Program-made: the position numbers and the translations under genes
Notes under the pieces: generated by a model
Seen by the model: the letters and a program-made list of their open reading frames with translations, nothing else
What the model was told of the DNA's origin: nothing
Database searches by the model: none
Assembly: GCA_947057405.1 (NCBI GenBank)
Contig: CAMSEJ010000100.1
Location: 1 to 8,368 of the forward strand
DNA: 8,368 bases
From: an uncultured Roseburia sp.
GTDB taxonomy: Bacteria; Bacillota; Clostridia; Lachnospirales; Lachnospiraceae
Reading direction: 5' to 3'
Part shown: positions 1 to 5,782 of the stretch, one piece after another
Layout: the number at the start of each line of letters is the position of its first letter
Position numbering within the stretch: position 1 is the stretch's first letter

Positions 1-47
1 CTACACAAGGTACCACACTCTTTCCCTACACGACGCTCTTCCGATCT
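1..47 (+). other. Illumina P5 adapter with i5 index (synthetic, not genomic)
   Basis: Bases 15-47 match the 33-base Illumina TruSeq Read 1 primer site from start to end, finishing in GCTCTTCCGATCT. Bases 1-6 (CTACAC) match the end of the P5 flow-cell sequence. Bases 7-14 (AAGGTACC) sit exactly where the 8-base i5 index lies in dual-index adapters. The order P5 tail, 8-base index, Read 1 site is the standard adapter layout. Genomic sequence starts at base 48; base 47 (T) could belong to either. This stretch should not be annotated as genome or used to extend dnaK upstream, although the dnaK frame happens to stay open through it. Confidence 0.97.
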
Positions 48-832
48 TAGACGTTACGCCGCTTTCCCTTTCCATTGAAACAATGGGCGGCGTGGCAACC
101 AGGCTGATTGAGCGCAATACCACGATACCGACCAAGAAGAGCCAGATTTTCTCGACGGCGGCAGACAATCAGACAGCCGTAGACATTAACGTCGTACAGG
201 GCGAGCGTCAGTTCGCAAGGGACAACAAGTCTCTGGGCCAGTTCCGCTTAGACGGAATCCCGCCTGCACGCCGCGGCGTTCCGCAGATTGAAGTAACCTT
301 TGACATTGATGCAAACGGTATTGTAAACGTTTCCGCAAAAGACCTTGGCACCGGCAAGGAGCAGCACATCACCATTACCGCAGGCTCCAATATGTCCGAG
401 GACGATATCGACAAGGCAGTCAAAGAGGCGGCGCAGTTTGAAGCGGAGGATAAGAAGCGCAAGGAAGCCATCGATACCAGGAACAGCGCGGATTCCTTCG
501 TATTCCAGACCGAAAAAGCGCTCGAAGAAGTCGGAGCGACAATTGATGCGGCCGATAAAGCAGAAGTGGAAGCCGATATCAAAGCCGTAAAAGACATCTT
601 AGAGGCAAATCCGAACGCCGAGGAAATGTCAGACAGCCAGGTCGGCGACTTAAAGGCGGCGCAGGAAAAACTGACGCAGAGCGCGCAGAAGGTATTTGCG
701 AAGATGTATGAGCAGTCGCAGGCAGCGCAGCAGGCAGCAGGAGCCGCCGGCGCAGGCCCGGATTTTAGCGGCGCACAGGCTGAAAGCGCTCCGGAAGACG
801 ATGTACTAGACGCTGATTTCAAAGAAGTATAA
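48..832 (+). CDS. dnaK: Molecular chaperone DnaK (Hsp70), 3' part: substrate-binding domain and lid
   Basis: DnaK is the cytosolic ATP-dependent Hsp70 chaperone that binds exposed hydrophobic peptides together with DnaJ and GrpE. Only about 260 codons remain, roughly the C-terminal 40% of a protein of about 620 residues. The fragment begins at the interdomain linker (L-DVTPLSLSIETMGG, codons from 47-50 on), so the whole ATPase domain is missing at the left edge. The beta-sandwich substrate-binding domain follows, with the conserved NTTIPTKKSQIFSTA, NKSLGQFRLDGIPPA and VTFDIDANGIVNVSAKD segments. Then come the alpha-helical lid and an Ala/Gly/Gln-rich flexible tail ending DDVLDADFKEV. The ATG at 83 is an internal methionine (the M of ETMGG), not a start. 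The break is the adapter-bearing contig end, not a biological truncation. grpE and hrcA would be expected upstream from Firmicutes synteny but are not in the window. Confidence 0.97.
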
Positions 833-849
833 AGAAACAGGCAAAGGGG

Positions 850-874
850 CTTTGGGATTGTTAAAATCCCGAAG
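850..874 (+). other. Hairpin just after dnaK, no U-tract
   Basis: Bases 850-859 (CTTTGGGATT) pair with 865-874 (AATCCCGAAG), giving a 10-bp stem with one G-T wobble and a 5-base loop. It begins 17 bases after the dnaK stop. The bases that follow (CGTGCCCG) contain no T run, so it is not a classic intrinsic terminator. It may protect the 3' end of dnaK mRNA, mark a processing site or partly attenuate transcription into dnaJ. The role is inferred from position only. Confidence 0.4.
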
Positions 875-922
875 CGTGCCCGAAAATCATTCCAGCCATC
901 TGCAGGCCATACTTTCCGTGGA

Positions 923-951
923 TTTACACCCAAAAAAGGTGCAGGTATTAC
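923..951 (+). promoter_or_regulatory. Candidate sigma-A promoter upstream of dnaJ
   Basis: TTTACA (923-928, 5 of 6 to the -35 consensus) and TATTAC (946-951, 4 of 6 to the -10 consensus) are separated by exactly 17 bases. Transcription would start near 958, giving a leader of about 75 bases before the dnaJ ATG. This fits a 200-base dnaK-dnaJ gap that is wide for a purely co-transcribed pair. No CIRCE inverted repeat (TTAGCACTC-N9-GAGTGCTAA) or CtsR-type repeat is seen here, so the promoter would not be under the classic HrcA or CtsR control. Prediction from sequence only. Confidence 0.4.
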
Positions 952-1032
952 AAAAAGTGTGGCGTGCCGGTGGTTTCAGATTTTTGGGCACATTCTGATC
1001 GGTCTGTAAGAGATGGGAAGAGGGAAGATAGA

Positions 1033-2199
1033 ATGGCAGAAAAAAGAGATTATTATGACGTCTTGGGCGTTGAAAAAAGCGCAGACGATGCGGCATTAAA
1101 AAAAGCGTTCCGCCAGCTTGCCAAAAAGTACCACCCGGACATGAACCCAGGAGACAAAGACGCAGAGCAGAAATTCAAAGAGGTGCAGGAAGCCTATGCC
1201 GTATTGAGCGACGCGGACAAACGGCGCCAGTACGATCAGTTCGGCCACGCAGCATTTGAAGGCGGCGCAGGCGGGGCGGGCGGCTTTGATTTCTCCGGCA
1301 TGGATATGGGGGATATTTTCAGCGATCTGTTTGGAGACTTTTTCGGCGGCGGCCGGCGCAGTGCGGATACAAACGGGCCCAGGCGCGGGGCGAATCTGCG
1401 CGCAAGCGTGCGAGTGACCTTTGAGGAAGCGGTTTTCGGCTGCGAAAAGGAGTTGGAAATCGTGTTAAAGGACGAGTGTGCAAACTGCCACGGTACCGGC
1501 GCAAAGCCCGGTACGTCTCCGGAAACCTGCAGCAAGTGCGGCGGCAGAGGAAAAGTGATGTATACGCAGCAGTCTCTGTTCGGCACGGTGCAGAATGTGC
1601 AGACCTGTCCGGAATGCAGCGGTACGGGCAAGGTCGTAAAAGAAAAGTGCACAAGCTGCCGGGGAAGCGGCTACATTGCGTCCAAGAAACGGATCAAGGT
1701 TACCATTCCGGCCGGAATCGACAACGGGCAGAGCGTCCGCATCCGCGATAAGGGCGAGCCGGGCAGAAACGGCGGGCCGAGGGGTGATTTGCTGGTAGAA
1801 GTAATCGTAGCAAGACATCCGATTTTCCAGAGGCAGGATATGAATATTTATTCTACTGCTCCGATTTCGTTTGCACAGGCGGCGCTTGGCGGCGAAGTGC
1901 GCATCAATACGGTAGACGGCGACGTATTATATGAAGTAAAGCCGGGGACGCAGACCGACACCAGGATACGGCTCAAGGGGAAAGGAGTCCCGTCCCTGCG
2001 CAGCAAATCCGTGCGCGGCGATCATTATGTAACGCTTGTCGTACAGGTGCCGACCGGCTTAAACGAAGCGGCAAAAGACGCCCTGCGTAAATTTGACGCC
2101 GAGTCCGGGAACTCCCTGCATACAGATCCCAAAAAAGCGGAAAAACCGAAGAGAAAGAGCTTTAAGGAAAAGATTAAGGAATCGCTGGAGGATTTATAA
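1033..2199 (+). CDS. dnaJ: Co-chaperone DnaJ (Hsp40, type A)
   Basis: DnaJ delivers unfolded clients to DnaK and stimulates its ATPase. The 388-residue protein is full length and has every type A element. The J domain covers about residues 5-70, with HPD at 34-36. A Gly/Phe-rich linker at about 75-108 carries a DIFSDLFGDFFGGG stretch. Four CxxCxGxG zinc repeats (Cys 149/152, 166/169, 192/195, 206/209) bind two zinc ions. Two C-terminal beta domains and a Lys-rich tail follow. The frame is open upstream to 964, but the ATG at 1033 is chosen because it gives the usual MAEKRDYYDVLGV start and has an AGGGAAG ribosome site at 1021-1027, 5 bases upstream. It follows dnaK as in most bacteria, with a possible promoter of its own in the gap. 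No defect is seen. Confidence 0.98.
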   Translation: MAEKRDYYDVLGVEKSADDAALKKAFRQLAKKYHPDMNPGDKDAEQKFKEVQEAYAVLSDADKRRQYDQFGHAAFEGGAGGAGGFDFSGMDMGDIFSDLFGDFFGGGRRSADTNGPRRGANLRASVRVTFEEAVFGCEKELEIVLKDECANCHGTGAKPGTSPETCSKCGGRGKVMYTQQSLFGTVQNVQTCPECSGTGKVVKEKCTSCRGSGYIASKKRIKVTIPAGIDNGQSVRIRDKGEPGRNGGPRGDLLVEVIVARHPIFQRQDMNIYSTAPISFAQAALGGEVRINTVDGDVLYEVKPGTQTDTRIRLKGKGVPSLRSKSVRGDHYVTLVVQVPTGLNEAAKDALRKFDAESGNSLHTDPKKAEKPKRKSFKEKIKESLEDL

Positions 2200-2214
2200 A
2201 AATAGTACTATTTT
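2199..2214. repeat. Perfect 16-bp palindrome at the dnaJ stop codon
   Basis: AAAATAGTACTATTTT equals its own reverse complement, centred on GTAC at 2205-2208, and its first base is the last base of the dnaJ stop codon. As RNA it could fold only into a weak 6-bp A-U stem with a GUAC loop and no U-tract after it, so it is a poor terminator. As DNA it has the shape of a binding site for a dimeric regulator. I do not recognise it as CIRCE, CtsR, LexA, CcpA or Fur. Confidence 0.5.
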
Positions 2215-2218
2215 CCTA

Positions 2219-2247
2219 TTGTTGGCGGTTTCGGTATGTTGTATTCT
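2219..2247 (+). promoter_or_regulatory. Weak candidate promoter for the J-like gene
   Basis: TTGTTG (2219-2224) and TATTCT (2242-2247) are 17 bases apart, matching the sigma-A boxes at 3 of 6 and 4 of 6 positions. It lies 5 bases after the 16-bp palindrome, where a repressor bound to the palindrome could act. The 124-base dnaJ-to-J-like gap also holds a weak 6-bp hairpin (GCCGCA 2269-2274 with TGCGGC 2287-2292). The match is poor and the J-like gene may simply be transcribed with dnaJ. Confidence 0.22.
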
Positions 2248-2323
2248 TAGCATAACTGATGATCGGAGGCCGCAGTAAACCGGGGATGCGGCGGGAAGGG
2301 AAGCGGAAAAAGGAGCAAAAGAT

Positions 2324-2848
2324 ATGGGTCAGGCTTATGTGGCGACAGAAGAAGCTTTCAAGGTGATTACGGACTGGCGTTTTCAAAAGACAGCCGGAAG
2401 CAGGACGGGCGAGCTGGTGTCTGCGGAGGACAGAGAAGAGTTAAGGCGGCAGCAGCAGCGGTTAGAGCGTGAAAGGCAGGAATTCTTGAGGGCGAAGTCG
2501 TTTGAAGAGAAACGTCTGGCGCGCGAGAAGCGGATTTTTGATATGGAATGGAAGATGCTGGAGGAGGAGTGGCGCAGGCTTGCGATCGAGAAAGAGCGCA
2601 TGGGGCACACGAACTCCAGGTCTGCCCATAGCTCTAAGGAAAGCGATACGTCGGAGCATGTGATGCCCAATGACGTATGTCTGTCCCTGTTTTTCAGCGG
2701 CGTAAAGAATATGCGTATGCTCAGGAAGCGTTATCGGGATCTGATTAAGATCTTCCATCCGGATAATGTCTCGGGAGATACGGGCGTGATACAGAAGATT
2801 AATGAAGAGTATGAGATGTTGAAGCGAAGAATTGAGAGGAACCGATAG
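2324..2848 (+). CDS. Coiled-coil protein with a C-terminal J-like (HPD) domain
   Basis: This 174-residue, probably cytosolic protein has no signal peptide or membrane segment. Residues 1-33 form a short N-terminal region. Residues about 34-94 are almost entirely charged helix rich in Arg, Glu and Gln with spaced Leu, a likely coiled coil. A Ser-rich linker (about 95-115) follows. Residues about 117-171 resemble a compact J domain: a degenerate helix I (CLSLFF), a basic helix II (LRKRYRDLIKIF), HPD at 145-147, and helix III (INEEYEMLKRRI). There is no Gly/Phe region, zinc domain or client-binding domain, and the helix IV part is absent. J domains act on Hsp70, and the gene sits right after dnaJ, so a DnaK partner with the coiled coil as oligomerising or targeting part is the best inference. 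The client is unknown. Start: ATG with AGGAG at 2311-2315, 8 bases upstream. The J-like call is firm on motif; no family name is recognised. Confidence 0.85.
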   Translation: MGQAYVATEEAFKVITDWRFQKTAGSRTGELVSAEDREELRRQQQRLERERQEFLRAKSFEEKRLAREKRIFDMEWKMLEEEWRRLAIEKERMGHTNSRSAHSSKESDTSEHVMPNDVCLSLFFSGVKNMRMLRKRYRDLIKIFHPDNVSGDTGVIQKINEEYEMLKRRIERNR

Positions 2849-2859
2849 GGAAACCGCGG

Positions 2860-2889
2860 AAAGTCTGCCAGTGGCATGGCAGGCTTTTT
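2860..2889 (+). terminator. Terminator-like hairpin between the J-like gene and prmA
   Basis: AAAGTCTGCCA (2860-2870) pairs with TGGCAGGCTTT (2877-2887) in an 11-bp stem with one G-T wobble and a 6-base loop. The right arm runs into TTTTT (2885-2889). It begins 11 bases after the J-like gene stop, the normal place for an intrinsic terminator. The U-tract is only five long and partly inside the stem, so read-through into prmA is likely. I found no good promoter between this hairpin and prmA. Confidence 0.65.
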
Positions 2890-2916
2890 GTAGGTTTGGA
2901 TATGAGGCTAAGGAAT

Positions 2917-3870
2917 ATGAAGTGGAATAAATTTACGATAAAGACGACGACAGAGGCAGAGGATTTCCTCAGTGCAATGTTAGACGGGCTTGGGATAGAG
3001 GGAATCGAGATTGAGAATAATATACCGCTTGGGGAAGCGGATACGGCGAAGATGTTTATTGATTTTCTGCCGGAGCTGCCGCCGGATGACGGCATTAGTT
3101 CTGTCAGTTTTTATCTGGAAGACGGGAAAGATCATACTGCGTTGCTGAAACAGGTCAGGGACGGGATTGAATGGCAGCGGCAGTTCGTGGATGTCGGAGA
3201 AGGGAGCATTACGGCGAGCGATACGGAAGATATTGACTGGCTGAATAACTGGAAAGCGTATTTTCATGCATTTACGATTGAAAATATATTAATCAAGCCG
3301 ACCTGGGAAGCCTTAGAGGAGAAAGACGAGGACAAGATTTTAATCGAAATTGATCCGGGGATTTCATTTGGCACCGGCAAGCATGAAACGACGCAGCTTT
3401 GCATCCGCCAGCTGATAAAACACATAAACGGGCATCCGAACGTGCTGGATATTGGATGCGGAAGCGGCATATTGTCGATTGTGGCGTTAAAGCTGGGGGC
3501 CGCTTCGGTAACCGGAACGGATTTAGACGAAAACTGCATGGTGTCAACGGCAGAAAACATGCGGCTGAATCACCTGCAAAAAGAGCGGGGAACCTTTTAT
3601 ACAGGCAACCTGATCGACGACGCGGCGCTTCAGGAAAAAGTGGGAACAGAGTGTTATGACATAGTCGTAGCCAATATCTTAGCGGACGTCATTATCCCGA
3701 TGGCAGAGGTCATACCGGCAAGGCTCAAAAAGGGCGGGCTTTTCATTACCTCCGGAATCATTGATTTCAAAGAGCAGGAGGTAAAGGCGGCCATTGAACA
3801 GACCGGGCTGCGCATTACGGAAATTAACCGCGAGGGAGAATGGGTAAACATCACGGCTCAGAAAATATAA
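2917..3870 (+). CDS. prmA: Ribosomal protein L11 methyltransferase PrmA
   Basis: PrmA is a cytosolic SAM-dependent enzyme that trimethylates amino groups of ribosomal protein L11. The 317-residue protein has an N-terminal substrate-recognition domain (about 1-100) and a class I methyltransferase domain. It carries the family signature FGTGKHETT (151-159), SAM motif I DIGCGSG (178-184), the acidic GTDLD loop (200-204), the NILA catalytic-pocket motif (253-256) and FITSGII (276-282). Length is typical. The frame opens further upstream, with a TTG at 2896 and an ATG at 2902. The ATG at 2917 gives the usual MKW start and has GAGG (2904-2907) 9 bases before it, but the ATG at 2902, preceded by AGG at 2892-2894, cannot be excluded. 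prmA next to dnaJ is common in Firmicutes. rsmE follows after 14 bases, so the two are probably co-transcribed. Confidence 0.96.
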   Translation: MKWNKFTIKTTTEAEDFLSAMLDGLGIEGIEIENNIPLGEADTAKMFIDFLPELPPDDGISSVSFYLEDGKDHTALLKQVRDGIEWQRQFVDVGEGSITASDTEDIDWLNNWKAYFHAFTIENILIKPTWEALEEKDEDKILIEIDPGISFGTGKHETTQLCIRQLIKHINGHPNVLDIGCGSGILSIVALKLGAASVTGTDLDENCMVSTAENMRLNHLQKERGTFYTGNLIDDAALQEKVGTECYDIVVANILADVIIPMAEVIPARLKKGGLFITSGIIDFKEQEVKAAIEQTGLRITEINREGEWVNITAQKI

Positions 3871-3884
3871 AAAGGATCACCGCC

Positions 3885-4622
3885 ATGTATCAGTTTTTTG
3901 TAACAGACCCGCAAATCGGAAGAGAATTTATCACCATCACCGGAACGGACGTAAACCATATTAAAAACGTTCTGCGCATGAGGCCGGGAGAGAAAATCCG
4001 CGTCAGCAGCCGCAGCGGTTCGGATTATTTCTGCAAAATAACCGAAATAACCGATACGTTTGTCCAGGCGGATATTTTAAACGAACATGCCCCCTCCACG
4101 GAGCTTCCCGGTAAAATATATCTGTTTCAGGGGCTCCCCAAAGGCGACCGCATGGAAACCGTGATTGAAAAAGCGGTCGAGCTGGGCGTTTATGAAATTA
4201 TCCCCGTGGCAATGCGTTACTGCGTGGTAAAATTAGATGACCGAAAGCGCGCGTCGAAAGTCGCACGCTGGCAAAAGCTGGCGGAAGCGGCGGCAAAGCA
4301 GTCAAAGCGGAGCATCATTCCCAAGATTCATCCGGTTTTGGATTACCGGGAGGCTGTGGCTTATGCATCGGGCTGCGATATACGCCTGGTCCCTTATGAG
4401 AACCAGGACGGGATGGAAGCGACGAGGGCGGCGTTCTCCGCAATTACCCCGGGCAGCTCAATCAGCGTTCTGATTGGGCCGGAGGGCGGATTTTCGGAAG
4501 AGGAAATCGCGCTTGCGGCGGAAACGATGCAGGTGATTTCTTTAGGAAAACGGATTTTAAGGACGGATACGGCAGGCATTGCCGTAATGTCCATGCTGAT
4601 GCTGGAATTGGAGATGAGGTAG
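3885..4622 (+). CDS. rsmE: 16S rRNA (uracil1498-N3)-methyltransferase RsmE
   Basis: RsmE methylates N3 of U1498 in helix 44 of 16S rRNA, using SAM, on the assembled small subunit. The 245-residue protein has an N-terminal PUA-like RNA-binding domain (about 1-70, with H-IKNVLRMRPGE) and a C-terminal SPOUT knot domain. SPOUT motifs are LFQGLPKGDRME (80-91), EAAAKQSKR (134-142), IGPEGGFSEEE (197-207) and SLGKRILRTDTA (219-230). The usual form of the last motif is LGPRILRTETA, so Pro to Lys and Glu to Asp are mild variations inside the knot. Start: the ATG at 3885 with AAAGG at 3871-3875, 9 bases upstream; the earlier in-frame ATG at 3840 lies inside prmA and would add a non-conserved extension. 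The stop is 3 bases before the next gene, whose ribosome site lies inside this gene's end, suggesting translational coupling. Confidence 0.96.
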   Translation: MYQFFVTDPQIGREFITITGTDVNHIKNVLRMRPGEKIRVSSRSGSDYFCKITEITDTFVQADILNEHAPSTELPGKIYLFQGLPKGDRMETVIEKAVELGVYEIIPVAMRYCVVKLDDRKRASKVARWQKLAEAAAKQSKRSIIPKIHPVLDYREAVAYASGCDIRLVPYENQDGMEATRAAFSAITPGSSISVLIGPEGGFSEEEIALAAETMQVISLGKRILRTDTAGIAVMSMLMLELEMR

Positions 4623-4625
4623 GAG

Positions 4626-5780
4626 ATGGAAGCATATCTGGATAACTCTGCAACGACAAGGTGCAGCAGGCGCGCCGCGGATATCATGCTGCGGGTTTTG
4701 ACGGAGGATTACGGCAACCCCTCCTCCCTGCATCGTTTGGGCATGAAAGCAGAGAATGAAATCAAAGAAGCCAAAAAGAAAATCGCAAAAACATTAAAAG
4801 CGGCGGAAAAAGAAATTATATTTACCTCCGGCGGCACGGAAGCCAATAACCTGGCTGTATTCGGAAGTGTGGAGGCCAATAAGCGCGCGGGAAACCATAT
4901 CATCACGACAGCGATCGAGCATGCTTCCGTTTTGCAGCCCATGCAGCGGCTAAAGGAGCTGGGCTACCGCGTTACCTGCCTTCCGGTGGATTCGGACGGC
5001 GTGATCCGAATGGATGCATTGGAGGAAGCTTTGGATGGGGAAACGATTCTGGTTTCCATGATGCATGTCAACAACGAGATTGGTACCATCGAACCCATTG
5101 AAGCCGCTTCGGAGCTGATCCGGAAAAAGGCGCCCCATGCGCTGATCCATGTGGATGCCATTCAGTCTTACGGCAAGCTTTCGGTCTGCCCGAAGCGGAT
5201 GGGCGCAGACCTGCTTTCCGTAAGCGGGCATAAAATCCATGCGCCAAAGGGCGTCGGTTTTCTGTACTGCAGGGATAAAACGAAAATAAAGCCGATCTGG
5301 TACGGAGGCGGGCAGCAAAGCGGAATGCGCCCCGGCACGGAAAATGTCCCGGCGATTGCCGCGCTCGGAGAAGCCGCGGCAGAATGTACGGAACATCTTG
5401 CGGAAAAGGCAGGAGCCATGTATGCTCTGCGCGACGGCTTTATCCGCGAAGCGGTAAAGATCCCGGGCGTTACGGTAAACGGCCCCGGCGGGCGGAATGC
5501 GGCCCCGCACATTGTAAGCGTCAGCGTAGAAGGGGTCAGAAGCGAGGTTTTGCTGCATTCCTTAGAGGAGGCGGGGGTTTATGTTTCGGCCGGCAGCGCC
5601 TGCTCCTCCAACAAGCATGCGGTAAGCGGCACGCTTACGGCAATCGGCTTAAAGCGGGAGCTGCTGGATTCCACGGTGCGTTTCAGCTTCTGCGCCGGCA
5701 CAACAGAGGAGGAAACGGAATATGCGCTGCGCCGGATGGCGGAGATAATCCCGTTTCGCAGAAAATTTACGAGGAAATAG
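4626..5780 (+). CDS. nifS: Cysteine desulfurase, NifS/IscS family (probable ThiI partner)
   Basis: This PLP enzyme converts cysteine to alanine and holds the released sulfur as a persulfide on its own cysteine for transfer to acceptors. The 384-residue protein carries the class V aminotransferase set: YLDNSATT at the N-terminus, TSGGTEANN (68-75), PLP-stacking His 99, Asp 177 and Gln 180, PLP Lys 203 in SGHK, GGQQSGMRPGTEN (228-240), and catalytic Cys 326 in SAGSACSSN. The layout follows E. coli IscS His104/Asp180/Gln183/Lys206/Cys328. The next gene, 2 bases away, is thiI, an arrangement known from B. subtilis nifZ-thiI, where the desulfurase supplies ThiI. Start: ATG with GAGG at 4616-4619, 6 bases upstream, inside the end of rsmE. 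No iscU or other Fe-S scaffold gene is adjacent, so a tRNA-thiolation role is more likely than a general Fe-S role. Symbol given at family level. Confidence 0.95.
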   Translation: MEAYLDNSATTRCSRRAADIMLRVLTEDYGNPSSLHRLGMKAENEIKEAKKKIAKTLKAAEKEIIFTSGGTEANNLAVFGSVEANKRAGNHIITTAIEHASVLQPMQRLKELGYRVTCLPVDSDGVIRMDALEEALDGETILVSMMHVNNEIGTIEPIEAASELIRKKAPHALIHVDAIQSYGKLSVCPKRMGADLLSVSGHKIHAPKGVGFLYCRDKTKIKPIWYGGGQQSGMRPGTENVPAIAALGEAAAECTEHLAEKAGAMYALRDGFIREAVKIPGVTVNGPGGRNAAPHIVSVSVEGVRSEVLLHSLEEAGVYVSAGSACSSNKHAVSGTLTAIGLKRELLDSTVRFSFCAGTTEEETEYALRRMAEIIPFRRKFTRK

Positions 5781-5782
5781 CT

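Noticed and set aside
83..85. ATG as the start of a short SBD-only DnaK
   Set aside because: It is the conserved internal Met of the IETMGG motif; the upstream codons DVTPLSLSIET continue the DnaK protein and there is no ribosome site.
208..933. Open - strand frame of 241 codons antisense to dnaK
   Set aside because: It lies opposite the strongly conserved dnaK frame, has low-complexity Ser/Ala-rich translation with no motif, and reflects codon bias of the real gene.
987..998. Possible leader structures before dnaJ (GTGCC 964-968 with GGCAC 987-991; TCAGA 976-980 with TCTGA 994-998)
   Set aside because: The stems are only 5 bp with large loops, are mutually exclusive, and match no riboswitch or thermometer pattern I recognise.
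4950..5558. Open - strand frame of 202 codons antisense to nifS
   Set aside because: It overlaps the core of an intact cysteine desulfurase, shows no recognisable domain and no convincing ribosome site; a shadow of nifS.
5384..5782. Upstream in-frame extension of thiI giving a 530-residue protein
   Set aside because: The extra 133 residues are out-of-frame nifS sequence. Homology and the GAGGAAA site place the thiI start at 5783.
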